The notes under the pieces were generated by a model, which ran no database searches, had not been told where the DNA came from, and saw only the letters and a list, made by a program, of their open reading frames with translations. A program made the translations under genes and the position numbers. A stretch of 40,957 nucleotides of DNA from an uncultured Clostridia bacterium (GTDB taxonomy: Bacteria; Bacillota; Clostridia; Oscillospirales; Ruminococcaceae): the NCBI GenBank assembly GCA_947624155.1, contig CANQJB010000009.1, positions 1 through 40,957 on the forward strand, read 5' to 3'. Position 1 is the stretch's first letter, and each line of letters opens with the position of its first letter. Shown piece by piece: positions 34,501 to 40,660 of the stretch.

Positions 34501-34830
34501 GCGCTTCAAAAAGCCGAGGGATTTTTCCTCTTTGACCCTTTTCAGCGCGAGATAGAGAACGATCATTCGCTCATTGGCGGAGATCAGTGAGCCGCTGTCG
34601 GTGCCGAAGCGGTCGATCAGCGATTCAGAGAGGCGGCGGAAGCTGAGGAGGGTCACGTTGTTGAAATCACGGGCGCCGAGCTCGGCATAGAGCGACTTGT
34701 CATAAGCAAAAGAGAACTGGTCGGGAACTATCGAAATGACCCTTTCACCGTTTTTAAGGAGCGAACTCATCTCGGCGGCGCAGCATTTAAGCTTTTCGCC
34801 CTGGTTTTCGCCCAAAAAAATTCTCAGCAT
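31519..34830 (-). CDS. addB: ATP-dependent helicase/nuclease subunit B (AddB)
   Basis: An 1103-aa partner of AddA. The C-terminal nuclease has VIDYKTGGKKF, and the four Fe-S cysteines are visible: one in YNRCAFEYFCKYG and three in CAYCEYTSVC. In other Firmicutes the N terminus carries a Walker A loop; here it reads GENQGEKL at 7-14, with the second Gly changed to Glu and the Ser/Thr to Leu, so ATP binding by AddB is doubtful. It still begins with the AddB-like IVPDQFSFAYDKSL. The start is an ATG behind GGAGGTGTTTGA, with a promoter at 34855-34883. Confidence 0.96.
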   Translation of the reverse strand: MLRIFLGENQGEKLKCCAAEMSSLLKNGERVISIVPDQFSFAYDKSLYAELGARDFNNVTLLSFRRLSESLIDRFGTDSGSLISANERMIVLYLALKRVKEEKSLGFLKRLSEKPAFCADMSELIDSLRRGGISPEALSGAAGQLGGSLSQKLADVSKIYGAYLNLLSERSFRDESSVISEGARIALENSYFKGASVFVDRFDSFSPDELALLRAAVRDASSVTVSIAMPKTRRSSAISPFSHSETTQNMLINLAAEVNSPIRYLFCDAPKAASKLLLSVGECLYYPPREPVPAGDSLKILRADSIYEEAEYVAAAIRRLVTRKGFEFNDIAVITHDPESYSGPLEAAFERYGVSAFIDRPQTAAGMSLALFALDALDAAASRSMSTDRLMKYLRSPFSPLSQEEVSALWDYAVRWNVDGNMWLSPFTAGEEPRLSAAEAARQKAVGPILKLREESSGLTAKEAAASFCEFLNDIGLADRAYSVIENCSEDGLKLETARLFKQLWNVIMSAVTSVYLIAGDEKMTLRSFSELLRLILLQSSVARPPQKLQSVTVADVSRSVIDRPRAAFVVGLADGLFPADIKKTGLFSGRDIAELEAAGISIDASPKARLDSERFDCYKAMTAASERLYLSFSGSDLRGKELKPSRFILRIQRLCGLKIEPVSSLDPTDLCATPAAAYYSSAVSRSLSASEKAAVYEALKTVPEYLEKLSRLGERSSAHRLSPEISKQLFAKNDINVTASRIDVYNRCAFEYFCKYGLKLETIRPIAVDPTSRGTVLHFLFQSVLEYFGADFSEATDSEINDLIDRLLAEFSEKMLGGDFGKSSKFKADYLRLGKAASDILINMREEFKVSKFRPERFEYDLSSDGSGSVLSIPVGRGVKVNIRGVVDRIDTYTSPEGKRYIRVIDYKTGGKKFCFEDIYNGINLQLLLYMLALTEGRDPEFGGSVPSGVLYMNSGFLECKEFLTPETKDRLRLSAEQLKRDGLIVRDDDAIEAMDSSFSGRFVPVSRNKDGSYSKYSELISPKSFERLEEFAKSKVARFGRDLLDGRIDALPAGDDPDHLRCAYCEYTSVCDRKKYLMKLIEKSDAEKLRAEISVEGEADV

Positions 34831-34854
34831 TCAAACACCTCCGATACTGAGAAA

Positions 34855-34883
34855 ATTTTATCATAATGAGGCGATAATGTCAA
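34855..34883 (-). promoter_or_regulatory. Promoter of addB-addA
   Basis: The minus strand has TTGACA (34883 to 34878), a 17-base spacer and TAAAAT (34860 to 34855). A 6-bp inverted repeat, GGCGAT at 34870-34875 and ATCGCC at 34891-34896, brackets the -35 box and may be a binding site or chance. Confidence 0.8.
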
Positions 34884-34897
34884 ATAAAAAATCGCCG

Positions 34898-34929
34898 AAA
34901 TCAAAATAAGTCCACTAAAACGGACTTAT
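34898..34929 (-). terminator. Terminator after spoIIR
   Basis: Minus-strand RNA pairs ATAAGTCC (34929 to 34922) with GGACTTAT (34913 to 34906), 8-base loop, followed by UUUGAUUU. The spoIIR stop codon is inside the 5' arm. It separates spoIIR from addB. Confidence 0.7.
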
Positions 34930-35519
34930 CTGAACAGCTTTATAAGTTTTCTTATCGTCTCATAGCACCAGAGCTTATATCTGACCTTTTCCGGCTCTTT
35001 GACTATCATTATCTCTCCCTCGCTGAACACGCCGCAGTCCTCGATCGAGACTGCGCTGCCGAAGCAAAGGCGCGGATAGCAGACGCACCACCAGTTTCTG
35101 CCCTCGGCTCGGCCGATTCGCAGGCAGAGCGAGTCATATTCTCCGGCGGGGAGGGTGAAATCTTCATAAGCGCGCTCGGAAAACGTCTCTTTTTGAAGAG
35201 TGCAGCTAAGGTCGCAGCCGCAGCCCTCGGTCTCGAGAACCTCGCGGGCTGCGGCCTCGATTGACGGTAAACCGCTTTCGAGCCTTTCCATCACCTCGGC
35301 CTTTGAATTGCAGCCCGAAAGGAGCCGGGAAGCACATTCAAGAACGGCGTCGCGGACTTCGAGCTTTAAGCTCTGGTCATATTCGCTGTCGGAATTGGCG
35401 ATAACATGGAGCCGGATCAGCTTTTCGGTCATTCTGTTCACCTCGGAAGCGCCGGAGAATATGCTCAGAATGGCGCAGAGAAGAAGCGAAATAAGTATTG
35501 AAAGAGTCAGTTTTTTCAT
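34926..35519 (-). CDS. spoIIR: Stage II sporulation protein R
   Basis: A 197-aa protein with an N-terminal signal or anchor (about 4-24). Typical segments are LIRLHVIANSDSEYDQSLKL, LPAGEYDSLCLRIG and NWWCVCYPRLCF. In Bacillus, SpoIIR is made in the forespore under sigma F and is secreted to trigger SpoIIGA to process pro-sigma E, linking the two cell programmes. Its presence argues that the organism sporulates or descends from sporulators. The ATG is 8 bases from AGGAGG, but that site is buried in a perfect hairpin (35522-35555). mreB lies just upstream. Confidence 0.96.
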   Translation of the reverse strand: MKKLTLSILISLLLCAILSIFSGASEVNRMTEKLIRLHVIANSDSEYDQSLKLEVRDAVLECASRLLSGCNSKAEVMERLESGLPSIEAAAREVLETEGCGCDLSCTLQKETFSERAYEDFTLPAGEYDSLCLRIGRAEGRNWWCVCYPRLCFGSAVSIEDCGVFSEGEIMIVKEPEKVRYKLWCYETIRKLIKLFR

Positions 35520-35521
35520 TG

Positions 35522-35555
35522 AATAATCCTCCTGAAATTTGTCAGGAGGATTATT
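35522..35555 (-). promoter_or_regulatory. Perfect 14-bp hairpin sequestering the spoIIR ribosome-binding site
   Basis: On the minus strand AATAATCCTCCTGA (35555 to 35542), a six-base loop CAAATT and TCAGGAGGATTATT (35535 to 35522) pair without mismatch. The Shine-Dalgarno AGGAGG of spoIIR lies in the 3' arm, against CCTCCT in the 5' arm. No U run follows, so it does not look like a terminator of mreB. Transcripts that read through from mreB should be poorly translated for spoIIR. Confidence 0.85.
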
Positions 35556-35578
35556 GGCATATTATCACGCTTATATTC
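35549..35578 (-). promoter_or_regulatory. Candidate sporulation-sigma (sigma F-like) promoter of spoIIR
   Basis: The minus strand has GAATA (35578 to 35574), a 15-base spacer and GCCAATAATC (35558 to 35549). These partly match the sigma F pattern GYATA and GGnnAnAnTR, with mismatches at a few positions. A start about 7 bases on would fall at the end of the hairpin's 5' arm. A vegetative reading, TTCAAA with GATAAT at 17 bases, is also possible. The match is weak. Confidence 0.35.
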
Positions 35579-36593
35579 AGATTTTTGAAACCGAGACCTT
35601 TTCAAAGCCGTTTCTGAGCTTGTCGCGAACCTTGAACGCGAGGTGGGTGCCTCTCGCGACACAGCCGAGAGGGTCGTTCGCGACATAGCACTTGACGCCG
35701 AACTCATGGGTGATATACATATCAAGACCTCTGAGCAGCGCGCCGCCGCCGGTTATCACGATTCCGTGGTCGAAAATGTCGCCGACGAGCTCGGGTGGGG
35801 TCTTCTCGAAGACGGTGCGGATCGCCGCGACGATCGCGTCGATGTCCTCGGTGATCGCGGTGCAGATGTCGTATTCGCTGATCTCGAGCTTCGCTGGCAT
35901 ACCGGTTATCAGGCTGCGGCCGGAGATCACGCCGGTTTTTTCGTTTGAGGGCCAGAATAGGTTGGCGGTCGAAATTTTGGCGTCCTCGGCGGTGCGCTCG
36001 CCGATCAGCATTTTATAATTCTCGGCAAAATAGCGCTGAATCGAGGCGTTAAAGGCGTTTCCGGCCTTTTTTACCGAATTTGCCGCAACTATTCCACCGA
36101 GAGAGGTGACTGCGATGTCTGAGGTGCCGCCGCCGATATCGACTACCATTCTGCCGAAGGGCTTCATTATGTCCTCGCCTGCGCCGAGAAGCGCGGCGAC
36201 CGGCTCTTCGATCAGATAAACCGTTCGCGCTCCGGCGGAGACGGCGCTCTCGACTACCGCCTTTCTCTCGACGGCGGTGATGTTGCTCGGAACGCACATC
36301 ACGATCCTCGGGTTTATCAGCCTCTTGCCGATGACTTTAAGTATGCAGAGCCGGATCAGCTCCTGAGCCATGTCGTTGTTGGTGATCACGCCGTCCTTCA
36401 GAGGCTTGATGACCGCGATATGCTCGGGTGCGCGGCCGATCATGTTATATGCCTCTCTGCCGAAGGCGACTACCCTCTCGGTGTTCTTATCAAAAGCGAT
36501 GACTGTGGGCTCGTTTAGAATCGCGACGCCCCGCCCCGCGGAAATTATGATGTTGGCTGTACCGAGGTCGATGCCCAGATCAAGTACAGACAT
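35577..36593 (-). CDS. mreB: MreB/Mbl-type cell-shape actin homologue
   Basis: A 338-aa bacterial actin that guides lateral wall synthesis under the membrane. Phosphate 1 is GIDLGTANI near the N terminus, phosphate 2 VVDIGGGTSDIAV, and the adenosine motif is ITGGGALLRGLD. mreC and mreD do not follow, so this is an isolated copy, as with mbl or mreBH of Bacillus. The ATG lies one base after the comF stop, and GGAGGAGTAAA spans that stop. spoIIR lies downstream, which may point to a role in sporulation-time shape change, but this is only context. Confidence 0.95.
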   Translation of the reverse strand: MSVLDLGIDLGTANIIISAGRGVAILNEPTVIAFDKNTERVVAFGREAYNMIGRAPEHIAVIKPLKDGVITNNDMAQELIRLCILKVIGKRLINPRIVMCVPSNITAVERKAVVESAVSAGARTVYLIEEPVAALLGAGEDIMKPFGRMVVDIGGGTSDIAVTSLGGIVAANSVKKAGNAFNASIQRYFAENYKMLIGERTAEDAKISTANLFWPSNEKTGVISGRSLITGMPAKLEISEYDICTAITEDIDAIVAAIRTVFEKTPPELVGDIFDHGIVITGGGALLRGLDMYITHEFGVKCYVANDPLGCVARGTHLAFKVRDKLRNGFEKVSVSKI

Positions 36594-36594
36594 T

Positions 36595-37293
36595 TTACTC
36601 CTCCTTTTCGATAACTGTCGACGCCAGAACGGCGCAAACCACTTTTTCGGCGCCCATCTCGCGGAGCACCTTTGCGCAACTGTTGAGAGTGCTACCGGTG
36701 GTGATGATGTCGTCGCATAAAATCACCGTTTTCCCTGCGATTCCGAGGCTGTCCCTGCCTTTGAAATAAGCTTTTGAGGCTGCTTCAGCGCGCTCTACGG
36801 CAGAAAGCTCGTGCTGAGCAGGCGAATCGGCGAGCTTTTTTAAAAGCCCGAAGTCGGTTTTAAGGCCGGTCTGCTTCGCCAGAAGCCGCGCGATAACTTC
36901 TGCCTGATTATATCCGGTCGTTCTGCGGCGCTTTTCGGTCATCGGGACGGCGGTCACAACGCAGCCGCGGGTTACCAGCCCGGCGGAGTCGAGCTTTTTG
37001 ACAACCTCGGGAACGAGATATTTTGCGGCGTTAAAGCCGTTGTGATATTTGAGCTCTAATATCCCCCGTCTGACCTTTCCGACATAGGGGCGGGCGGCGG
37101 CGCAGGCGGCGAAATCTCTTTCGGAAGTTTCGCAGCAGCACTTGGCGCTGCCGCAGCGAATGCAGAAATCGGCCCTTTCCAGGCTTCCGGCGCATTCGGC
37201 GCAGCAGTATTCGTTCCACCTGATGAAGCAGCCGCAGAAGGGGCAGGTGTTCGGGAAAATAAGATCAAGAAGAAAATCAGCCGATCTGCTCAT
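36595..37293 (-). CDS. comF: ComF family phosphoribosyltransferase-like protein
   Basis: A 232-aa protein with an N-terminal zinc-binding region (CPFC, CCAEC, CIRCGSAKCCC) and a PRTase fold with the PRPP loop VILCDDIITTGSTLNS. ComF is needed for DNA uptake in Bacillus and Haemophilus; its biochemical role is not settled. It overlaps the recD2 end by 17 bases and leads into mreB, so the three are co-expressed. Confidence 0.94.
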   Translation of the reverse strand: MSRSADFLLDLIFPNTCPFCGCFIRWNEYCCAECAGSLERADFCIRCGSAKCCCETSERDFAACAAARPYVGKVRRGILELKYHNGFNAAKYLVPEVVKKLDSAGLVTRGCVVTAVPMTEKRRRTTGYNQAEVIARLLAKQTGLKTDFGLLKKLADSPAQHELSAVERAEAASKAYFKGRDSLGIAGKTVILCDDIITTGSTLNSCAKVLREMGAEKVVCAVLASTVIEKEE

Positions 37294-39511
37294 CGCTGTC
37301 CTCCGGGGCGTTGAAAGCCTCCTCGCAGAGCATCTGTTTAAGGCAGGTATAGCGGTTCATTTTCAGATTGTTGCCGATCATGAATTCGAGGCGCTTTTTC
37401 GAGCCGACTATTACAAGCAGCTTTTTCGCGCGGGTCACTGCGGTGTAGAGAAGGTTTCGGAAATAGAGCTTGTCATATCCGCCGAGAATCGGCAGAATAA
37501 CGGCGTCGAATTCGCTTCCCTGACTCTTGTGGACGGTCGCGGCGTAGGCAAGCTCGACATTTTCTAGCATTTCGGTGTTATAGACAGCGACGCGGCCGTC
37601 AAAGTCGATCTCGATCTCGCCGAGTAGACGGTTGAGCCGCCGAATCACGCCGATGTCGCCGTTGAAAATGCCAGTTCCCCGCTCGTCGCCCTTTTTCCAC
37701 TCGATGTCGTAGTCGTTTTTGGTCTGCATCACCTTGTCGCCGGTGCGGAAGGTATATAAAAAGGTCTTTAATTCGGTCTTCTGGCGGGAGGGAGGGTTCA
37801 GAGCCTCCTGGAGCCTTTTATTGAGTTCCACCGTTCCGAGAGGACCCTTTCGGGTCGGGCTCAGGACTTGTATTCCGCTGATTGGGTCGAGGCCGTATGC
37901 CTTCGGCAGGCGGGTCTCGCAAAGCTCGACGGTCAGCTCGGCGGCGGAGTCAAATTCGAGGCGCTGCAAAAAGAAAAAGTCCTTTTTGTTGTCGAGCTCC
38001 GGCATTTCGCCCTTGACGATTTTGTGAGCGTTGGTGACTATCGCGCTCTCGAGCGCCTGGCGAAAGATCTCGGTCAGGGCGATAACCGGAACGGTGCGGG
38101 ACTCGATTATGTCGTGGAGAACGTTTCCCGCGCCGACAGACGGAAGCTGGTCGCTGTCGCCGACCATTATCAGCTTGCAGTTGATCGGGAGCGCGCGGAG
38201 CAGAGCTTCAAACAAAAGCGAATCGACCATCGACATCTCGTCGATTATGACGGCGTCGCATTCCAAAAGATTGTTTTCGTTGTGTTCAAAACCGGCGATC
38301 TCTCCCCCGCCCTTTACTCCGAGAAGGCGGTGGATCGTCTTTGCCTCGCAGCCGGTGAGGTCGGAGACGCGCTTTGCGGCGCGGCCGGTCGGCGCACAGA
38401 TAAGCGGCTTTAAGCCCTGCTGCTCATAGAGCGAGATTATCGCGTTGAGGGTCGTGGTCTTGCCGGTGCCGGGGCCGCCGGTCAGAACCATAAAGCCCTT
38501 TGAAAGAGCGGTGTTGATCGCCTCGCGCTGTTTGTCGGCGTATTCGATTTCGTTCTCCTGCTCGGCGATGTCGATCACTTCGTCGTAGTTTATTCTTGTG
38601 TCATAAGAAAGGCTGTTCATGATCGCGAGTCGGCGGGCGATATAGTCCTCGGCGGTGTAATAGCTTTGAAGCATTACAAACGGGCGGTCTTTTTTAAAAT
38701 ATATATAAAGATTTTCTTCCTCAGCCTCTTCGTTTATCACCCCCGAAACCGTTTCGGGGTCGACTCGCAGAAGCCGCGACGCGAGCTCGAGCAGCTTGTC
38801 CTTCGGCAAACAGGTGTGGCCAGCGGAGGCGTTTTCCTCGAGGATATATTTTATCCCCGCGCTGATGCGAAAAGAGCTGTCCTCGGGGATTCCCTTTTCG
38901 CGGGCGATCTCCTCGGCTTTCGGGAAAGGGAGCTCTATTCCGTGTGAGCAAAGGATATAGGGGTTTTTGTCGGTCAGAGAAAGGGCGTTTTCGCCGTATT
39001 TATTCCAGAGCCTTATTCCGTAGAGCGCGGGGATCCGGCAGTCGGTGAAATACATTAAAAGCGTTCTGAAGCCGATCACCTTTCGGAATTCCTCGGCAAA
39101 GGATTCGGCCTTTGATGCGGTTATTCCCTCGACCTCTGTCAGGCGTTCGGGCTCGTTCTCCATTATTTCGAGGGTTTTGTCGCCGAATCGGGCGACGAGC
39201 TTTTTAGCGATTACGGGGCCGATCCCCTTAACTACTCCCCCGGCGAGATAGCGCTGGATCGCGGAAGCCTCTACCGGAAGGGTGCGGACACAGAGCTCGG
39301 CGCGGAACTGGTTGCCGAATTTCGGGTGGCTGACAAAGCTGCCGGTAAGCTCGAGATCCTCGCCCTCTTCGACGTTTCCGAGCTCGCCGACAACATTAAG
39401 CGGCTCTCCGGCGTAATCCAAAACGATCACGCCGAAGCCGTTTTCATCGTTGCGATATGTAACACTGTCGACCGTTCCTTTAATCGTAACGGCTTTTTGC
39501 TGTTCCGCCAC
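37277..39511 (-). CDS. recD2: RecD2-type 5'-3' DNA helicase
   Basis: A 744-aa SF1B helicase. An N-terminal OB-like part and two helix-hairpin-helix units (GVVKGIGPVIAKKLVARFG, EVEGITASKAESF) precede the motor. Walker A is TGGPGTGKTTT, Walker B IIDEMSMVDS, then GDSDQLPSVGAGNVL, LTEIFRQ and the late ATVHKSQGSEFD. RecD2 acts in DNA repair without RecBC; here the main resection enzyme is AddAB. The start is GTG at 39511, 12 bases from GGAGG. It overlaps the preceding unknown gene by 32 bases. Confidence 0.96.
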   Translation of the reverse strand: MAEQQKAVTIKGTVDSVTYRNDENGFGVIVLDYAGEPLNVVGELGNVEEGEDLELTGSFVSHPKFGNQFRAELCVRTLPVEASAIQRYLAGGVVKGIGPVIAKKLVARFGDKTLEIMENEPERLTEVEGITASKAESFAEEFRKVIGFRTLLMYFTDCRIPALYGIRLWNKYGENALSLTDKNPYILCSHGIELPFPKAEEIAREKGIPEDSSFRISAGIKYILEENASAGHTCLPKDKLLELASRLLRVDPETVSGVINEEAEEENLYIYFKKDRPFVMLQSYYTAEDYIARRLAIMNSLSYDTRINYDEVIDIAEQENEIEYADKQREAINTALSKGFMVLTGGPGTGKTTTLNAIISLYEQQGLKPLICAPTGRAAKRVSDLTGCEAKTIHRLLGVKGGGEIAGFEHNENNLLECDAVIIDEMSMVDSLLFEALLRALPINCKLIMVGDSDQLPSVGAGNVLHDIIESRTVPVIALTEIFRQALESAIVTNAHKIVKGEMPELDNKKDFFFLQRLEFDSAAELTVELCETRLPKAYGLDPISGIQVLSPTRKGPLGTVELNKRLQEALNPPSRQKTELKTFLYTFRTGDKVMQTKNDYDIEWKKGDERGTGIFNGDIGVIRRLNRLLGEIEIDFDGRVAVYNTEMLENVELAYAATVHKSQGSEFDAVILPILGGYDKLYFRNLLYTAVTRAKKLLVIVGSKKRLEFMIGNNLKMNRYTCLKQMLCEEAFNAPEDSDEQIG

Positions 39512-39827
39512 TTTTCGATTCTTCCTCCGTTATAACTTCAAAATCCCACTTCAGCTTTGATCTAAGAGCTTCGAGCCACTTCCGGCTTTCGCCGGTGTTG
39601 ATTAAGTCGACAACGGTAACGCGCAGATCGGTGTCCCTTAGCTCGGGACATCTGAAAATTCTGCCCAGATAATATTCCAGACACTCGCAGTCGCTGCCGT
39701 AATAGATTCTCAGCTCGGCGCGCGGCCGGCGGCATCCGCCCTGAAGACCTGCGGAAAACAGCCTGATAAGATATATCAGACCGACTGTTGCCGTGATAAT
39801 TGCAAACACGAAAATCAGATTGTTCAT
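39480..39827 (-). CDS. Small single-pass membrane protein of unknown function
   Basis: A 115-aa protein I do not recognise. Residues 4-25 form a membrane helix (LIFVFAIITATVGLIYLI), followed by a soluble part with GSDCECLEYYLGRIFRC and DLRVTVVDLINTGES and a Ser/Glu/Gly-rich tail. The soluble part alternates strand and helix like a small alpha/beta domain. The ATG at 39827 follows AGGAGGAACGGACG; an upstream in-frame ATG at 39887 has no such site. Its end overlaps recD2 by 32 bases, so recD2 translation may depend on it. It is the first gene of the recD2-comF-mreB operon. Confidence 0.82.
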   Translation of the reverse strand: MNNLIFVFAIITATVGLIYLIRLFSAGLQGGCRRPRAELRIYYGSDCECLEYYLGRIFRCPELRDTDLRVTVVDLINTGESRKWLEALRSKLKWDFEVITEEESKSGGTAKSRYD

Positions 39828-39895
39828 CGTCCGTTCCTCCTGTCGGTGCTGATATATAATATGACAGAAGAGCCGAACGCGCCACATTTAAGTTC

Positions 39896-39924
39896 ATTAT
39901 ACTACAAACGCCCGCGGTTTGCAA
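39896..39924 (-). promoter_or_regulatory. Promoter of the recD2-comF-mreB operon
   Basis: The minus strand has TTGCAA (39924 to 39919), a 17-base spacer and TATAAT (39901 to 39896). It leaves a leader of about 60 bases before the first gene. Confidence 0.78.
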
Positions 39925-40018
39925 GATATAAATCGGAGAATGATGTGTTGGGTAGGATACATCTAATATAGCAGAAATCAAATGTCGGAATTTCGGGGTA
40001 TCGCTTTTCTGCAACGAT

Positions 40019-40044
40019 AAAAGCGACCCTCTCGGGCCGCTTTT
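40019..40044 (-). terminator. Terminator after the 56-aa gene
   Basis: AAAAGCGGCCC pairs with GGGTCGCTTTT (11 bp with one G-U, loop GAGA), followed by UAUCG in the minus direction. It begins two bases after the stop codon. The A/U-flanked stem could act in either direction. Confidence 0.82.
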
Positions 40045-40045
40045 A

Positions 40046-40216
40046 TTACTTTTTATTGGCGTCGGTCTCTTCTTTAGCCTGAATGACATTCTCGACGGAA
40101 CGGTTGTAGACTCTGCCGTTTTCGTCGGTGTAGTTGTCGGTCACGGGATAGGTCTCATAGGTCGGGACAACGCCGCTCTTTGGGCGGTAGATTTTGGTTT
40201 TATCCTTCTTTGGCAT
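40046..40216 (-). CDS. Small conserved-looking hypothetical protein (56 aa)
   Basis: A 56-aa charged, soluble protein I do not recognise, starting MPKKDKTKIYRPKSG, then VVPTYETYPVTDNYTDENG and a hydrophilic helix ending in KK. It has no membrane segment or cysteine. The ATG follows AAAGGAAG by 8 bases and the stop leads directly into a terminator, so a good ribosome site and a terminator support a real gene. No consensus promoter is clear upstream; CATAATAT at about 40229-40236 resembles a sigma E/K -10 but lacks a well-spaced partner. It diverges from tRNA-Leu. Confidence 0.75.
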   Translation of the reverse strand: MPKKDKTKIYRPKSGVVPTYETYPVTDNYTDENGRVYNRSVENVIQAKEETDANKK

Positions 40217-40273
40217 ATTGCTCGCTTCCTTTCGGAAATATTATGCGCAGAAAAAATATTTCTATGCCGGAGG

Positions 40274-40302
40274 TTGACAATTCGTTTTCAAAGTGGTAAT
40301 AT
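40274..40302 (+). promoter_or_regulatory. Promoter of tRNA-Leu
   Basis: On the plus strand TTGACA (40274-40279), a 17-base spacer and TAATAT (40297-40302) lie 9 bases before the mature tRNA 5' end. Confidence 0.85.
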
Positions 40303-40311
40303 AATTCTCGC

Positions 40312-40397
40312 GCCGCTGTGGTGAAATTGGCAGACACATGGGACTTAAAATCCCCCGCCCTTAAAGCGTACCGGTTCGAGTCCGGTCAGCGGCACCA
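40312..40397 (+). tRNA. tRNA-Leu (anticodon TAA), CCA encoded
   Basis: An 86-base class II tRNA on the plus strand, the only plus-strand gene in the window. GCCGCTG (40312-40318) pairs with CAGCGGC (40387-40393). The anticodon arm TGGGA-CTTAAAA-TCCCC gives anticodon TAA. A long variable arm and the T arm CCGGTTCGAGTCCGG follow, with A and CCA at 40394-40397. Confidence 0.97.
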
Positions 40398-40398
40398 T

Positions 40399-40437
40399 GT
40401 AAAAAGGCAGACCCCTTGAGGGGGTCTGCCTTTTTAC
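40399..40437 (+). terminator. Terminator of tRNA-Leu
   Basis: GTAAAAAGGCAGACCCC pairs with GGGGTCTGCCTTTTTAC, a perfect 17-bp stem with loop TTGAG and U residues at the 3' side. It begins one base after the encoded CCA. Confidence 0.93.
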
Positions 40438-40596
40438 CGCGGAACACTGACGTGACGGTCAAAACAAAGCAATTTTCGGCTCAAAGCGAAAACAGCAAAA
40501 AGACGCAAAGACAAAGCTTGCGCCATGAAGTCAGCGATTCGCGAAGCGAATCAGCATCCAGTCTGTCAGCGGCACCAAGCGAAGCGTTAAGGCTTG
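40438..40596. other. Non-coding patch with a short dyad between two terminators
   Basis: About 160 bases without a supportable gene. It contains the inverted repeat GATTCGC-GAA-GCGAATC (40536-40552), a second GCGAAGCG at 40579-40586 and a copy of the tRNA-Leu 3' end (40565-40577). The short plus-strand frame across it has no ribosome site and runs through both terminators. The mix of short repeats looks like debris of a small repeat or integration event. Confidence 0.5.
40565..40577 (+). repeat. Direct repeat of the tRNA-Leu 3' end (candidate att remnant)
   Basis: GTCAGCGGCACCA matches tRNA-Leu bases 40385-40397 exactly, including the CCA, in the same orientation, 180 bases downstream. With one short indel the similarity reaches back to AGTC on both sides. 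Integrases often use tRNA 3' ends as attachment sites and rebuild them, leaving such repeats. Confidence 0.55.
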
Positions 40597-40634
40597 ATAT
40601 AATAAAAGGCACCTGTCAGTGCCTTTTATTATAT
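40597..40634. terminator. Bidirectional terminator between the GNAT gene and the tRNA-Leu region
   Basis: ATATAATAAAAGGCAC pairs with GTGCCTTTTATTATAT, a perfect 16-bp stem with loop CTGTCA. A and U runs on the two sides would allow termination from either direction. It lies 27 bases after the GNAT stop codon. Confidence 0.85.
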
Positions 40635-40660
40635 GTTGCTTAGTAGTTAGCCTCTTTCAG

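Noticed and set aside
35522-35555. Reading the spoIIR hairpin as an mreB terminator
   Set aside because: The stem is followed by CAATGAAAAAA, not a U run, and it holds the spoIIR ribosome site.
40416-40643. Plus-strand frame of 75 codons downstream of tRNA-Leu
   Set aside because: It starts within the tRNA terminator and ends in the next terminator, has no ribosome site and an unusual composition.
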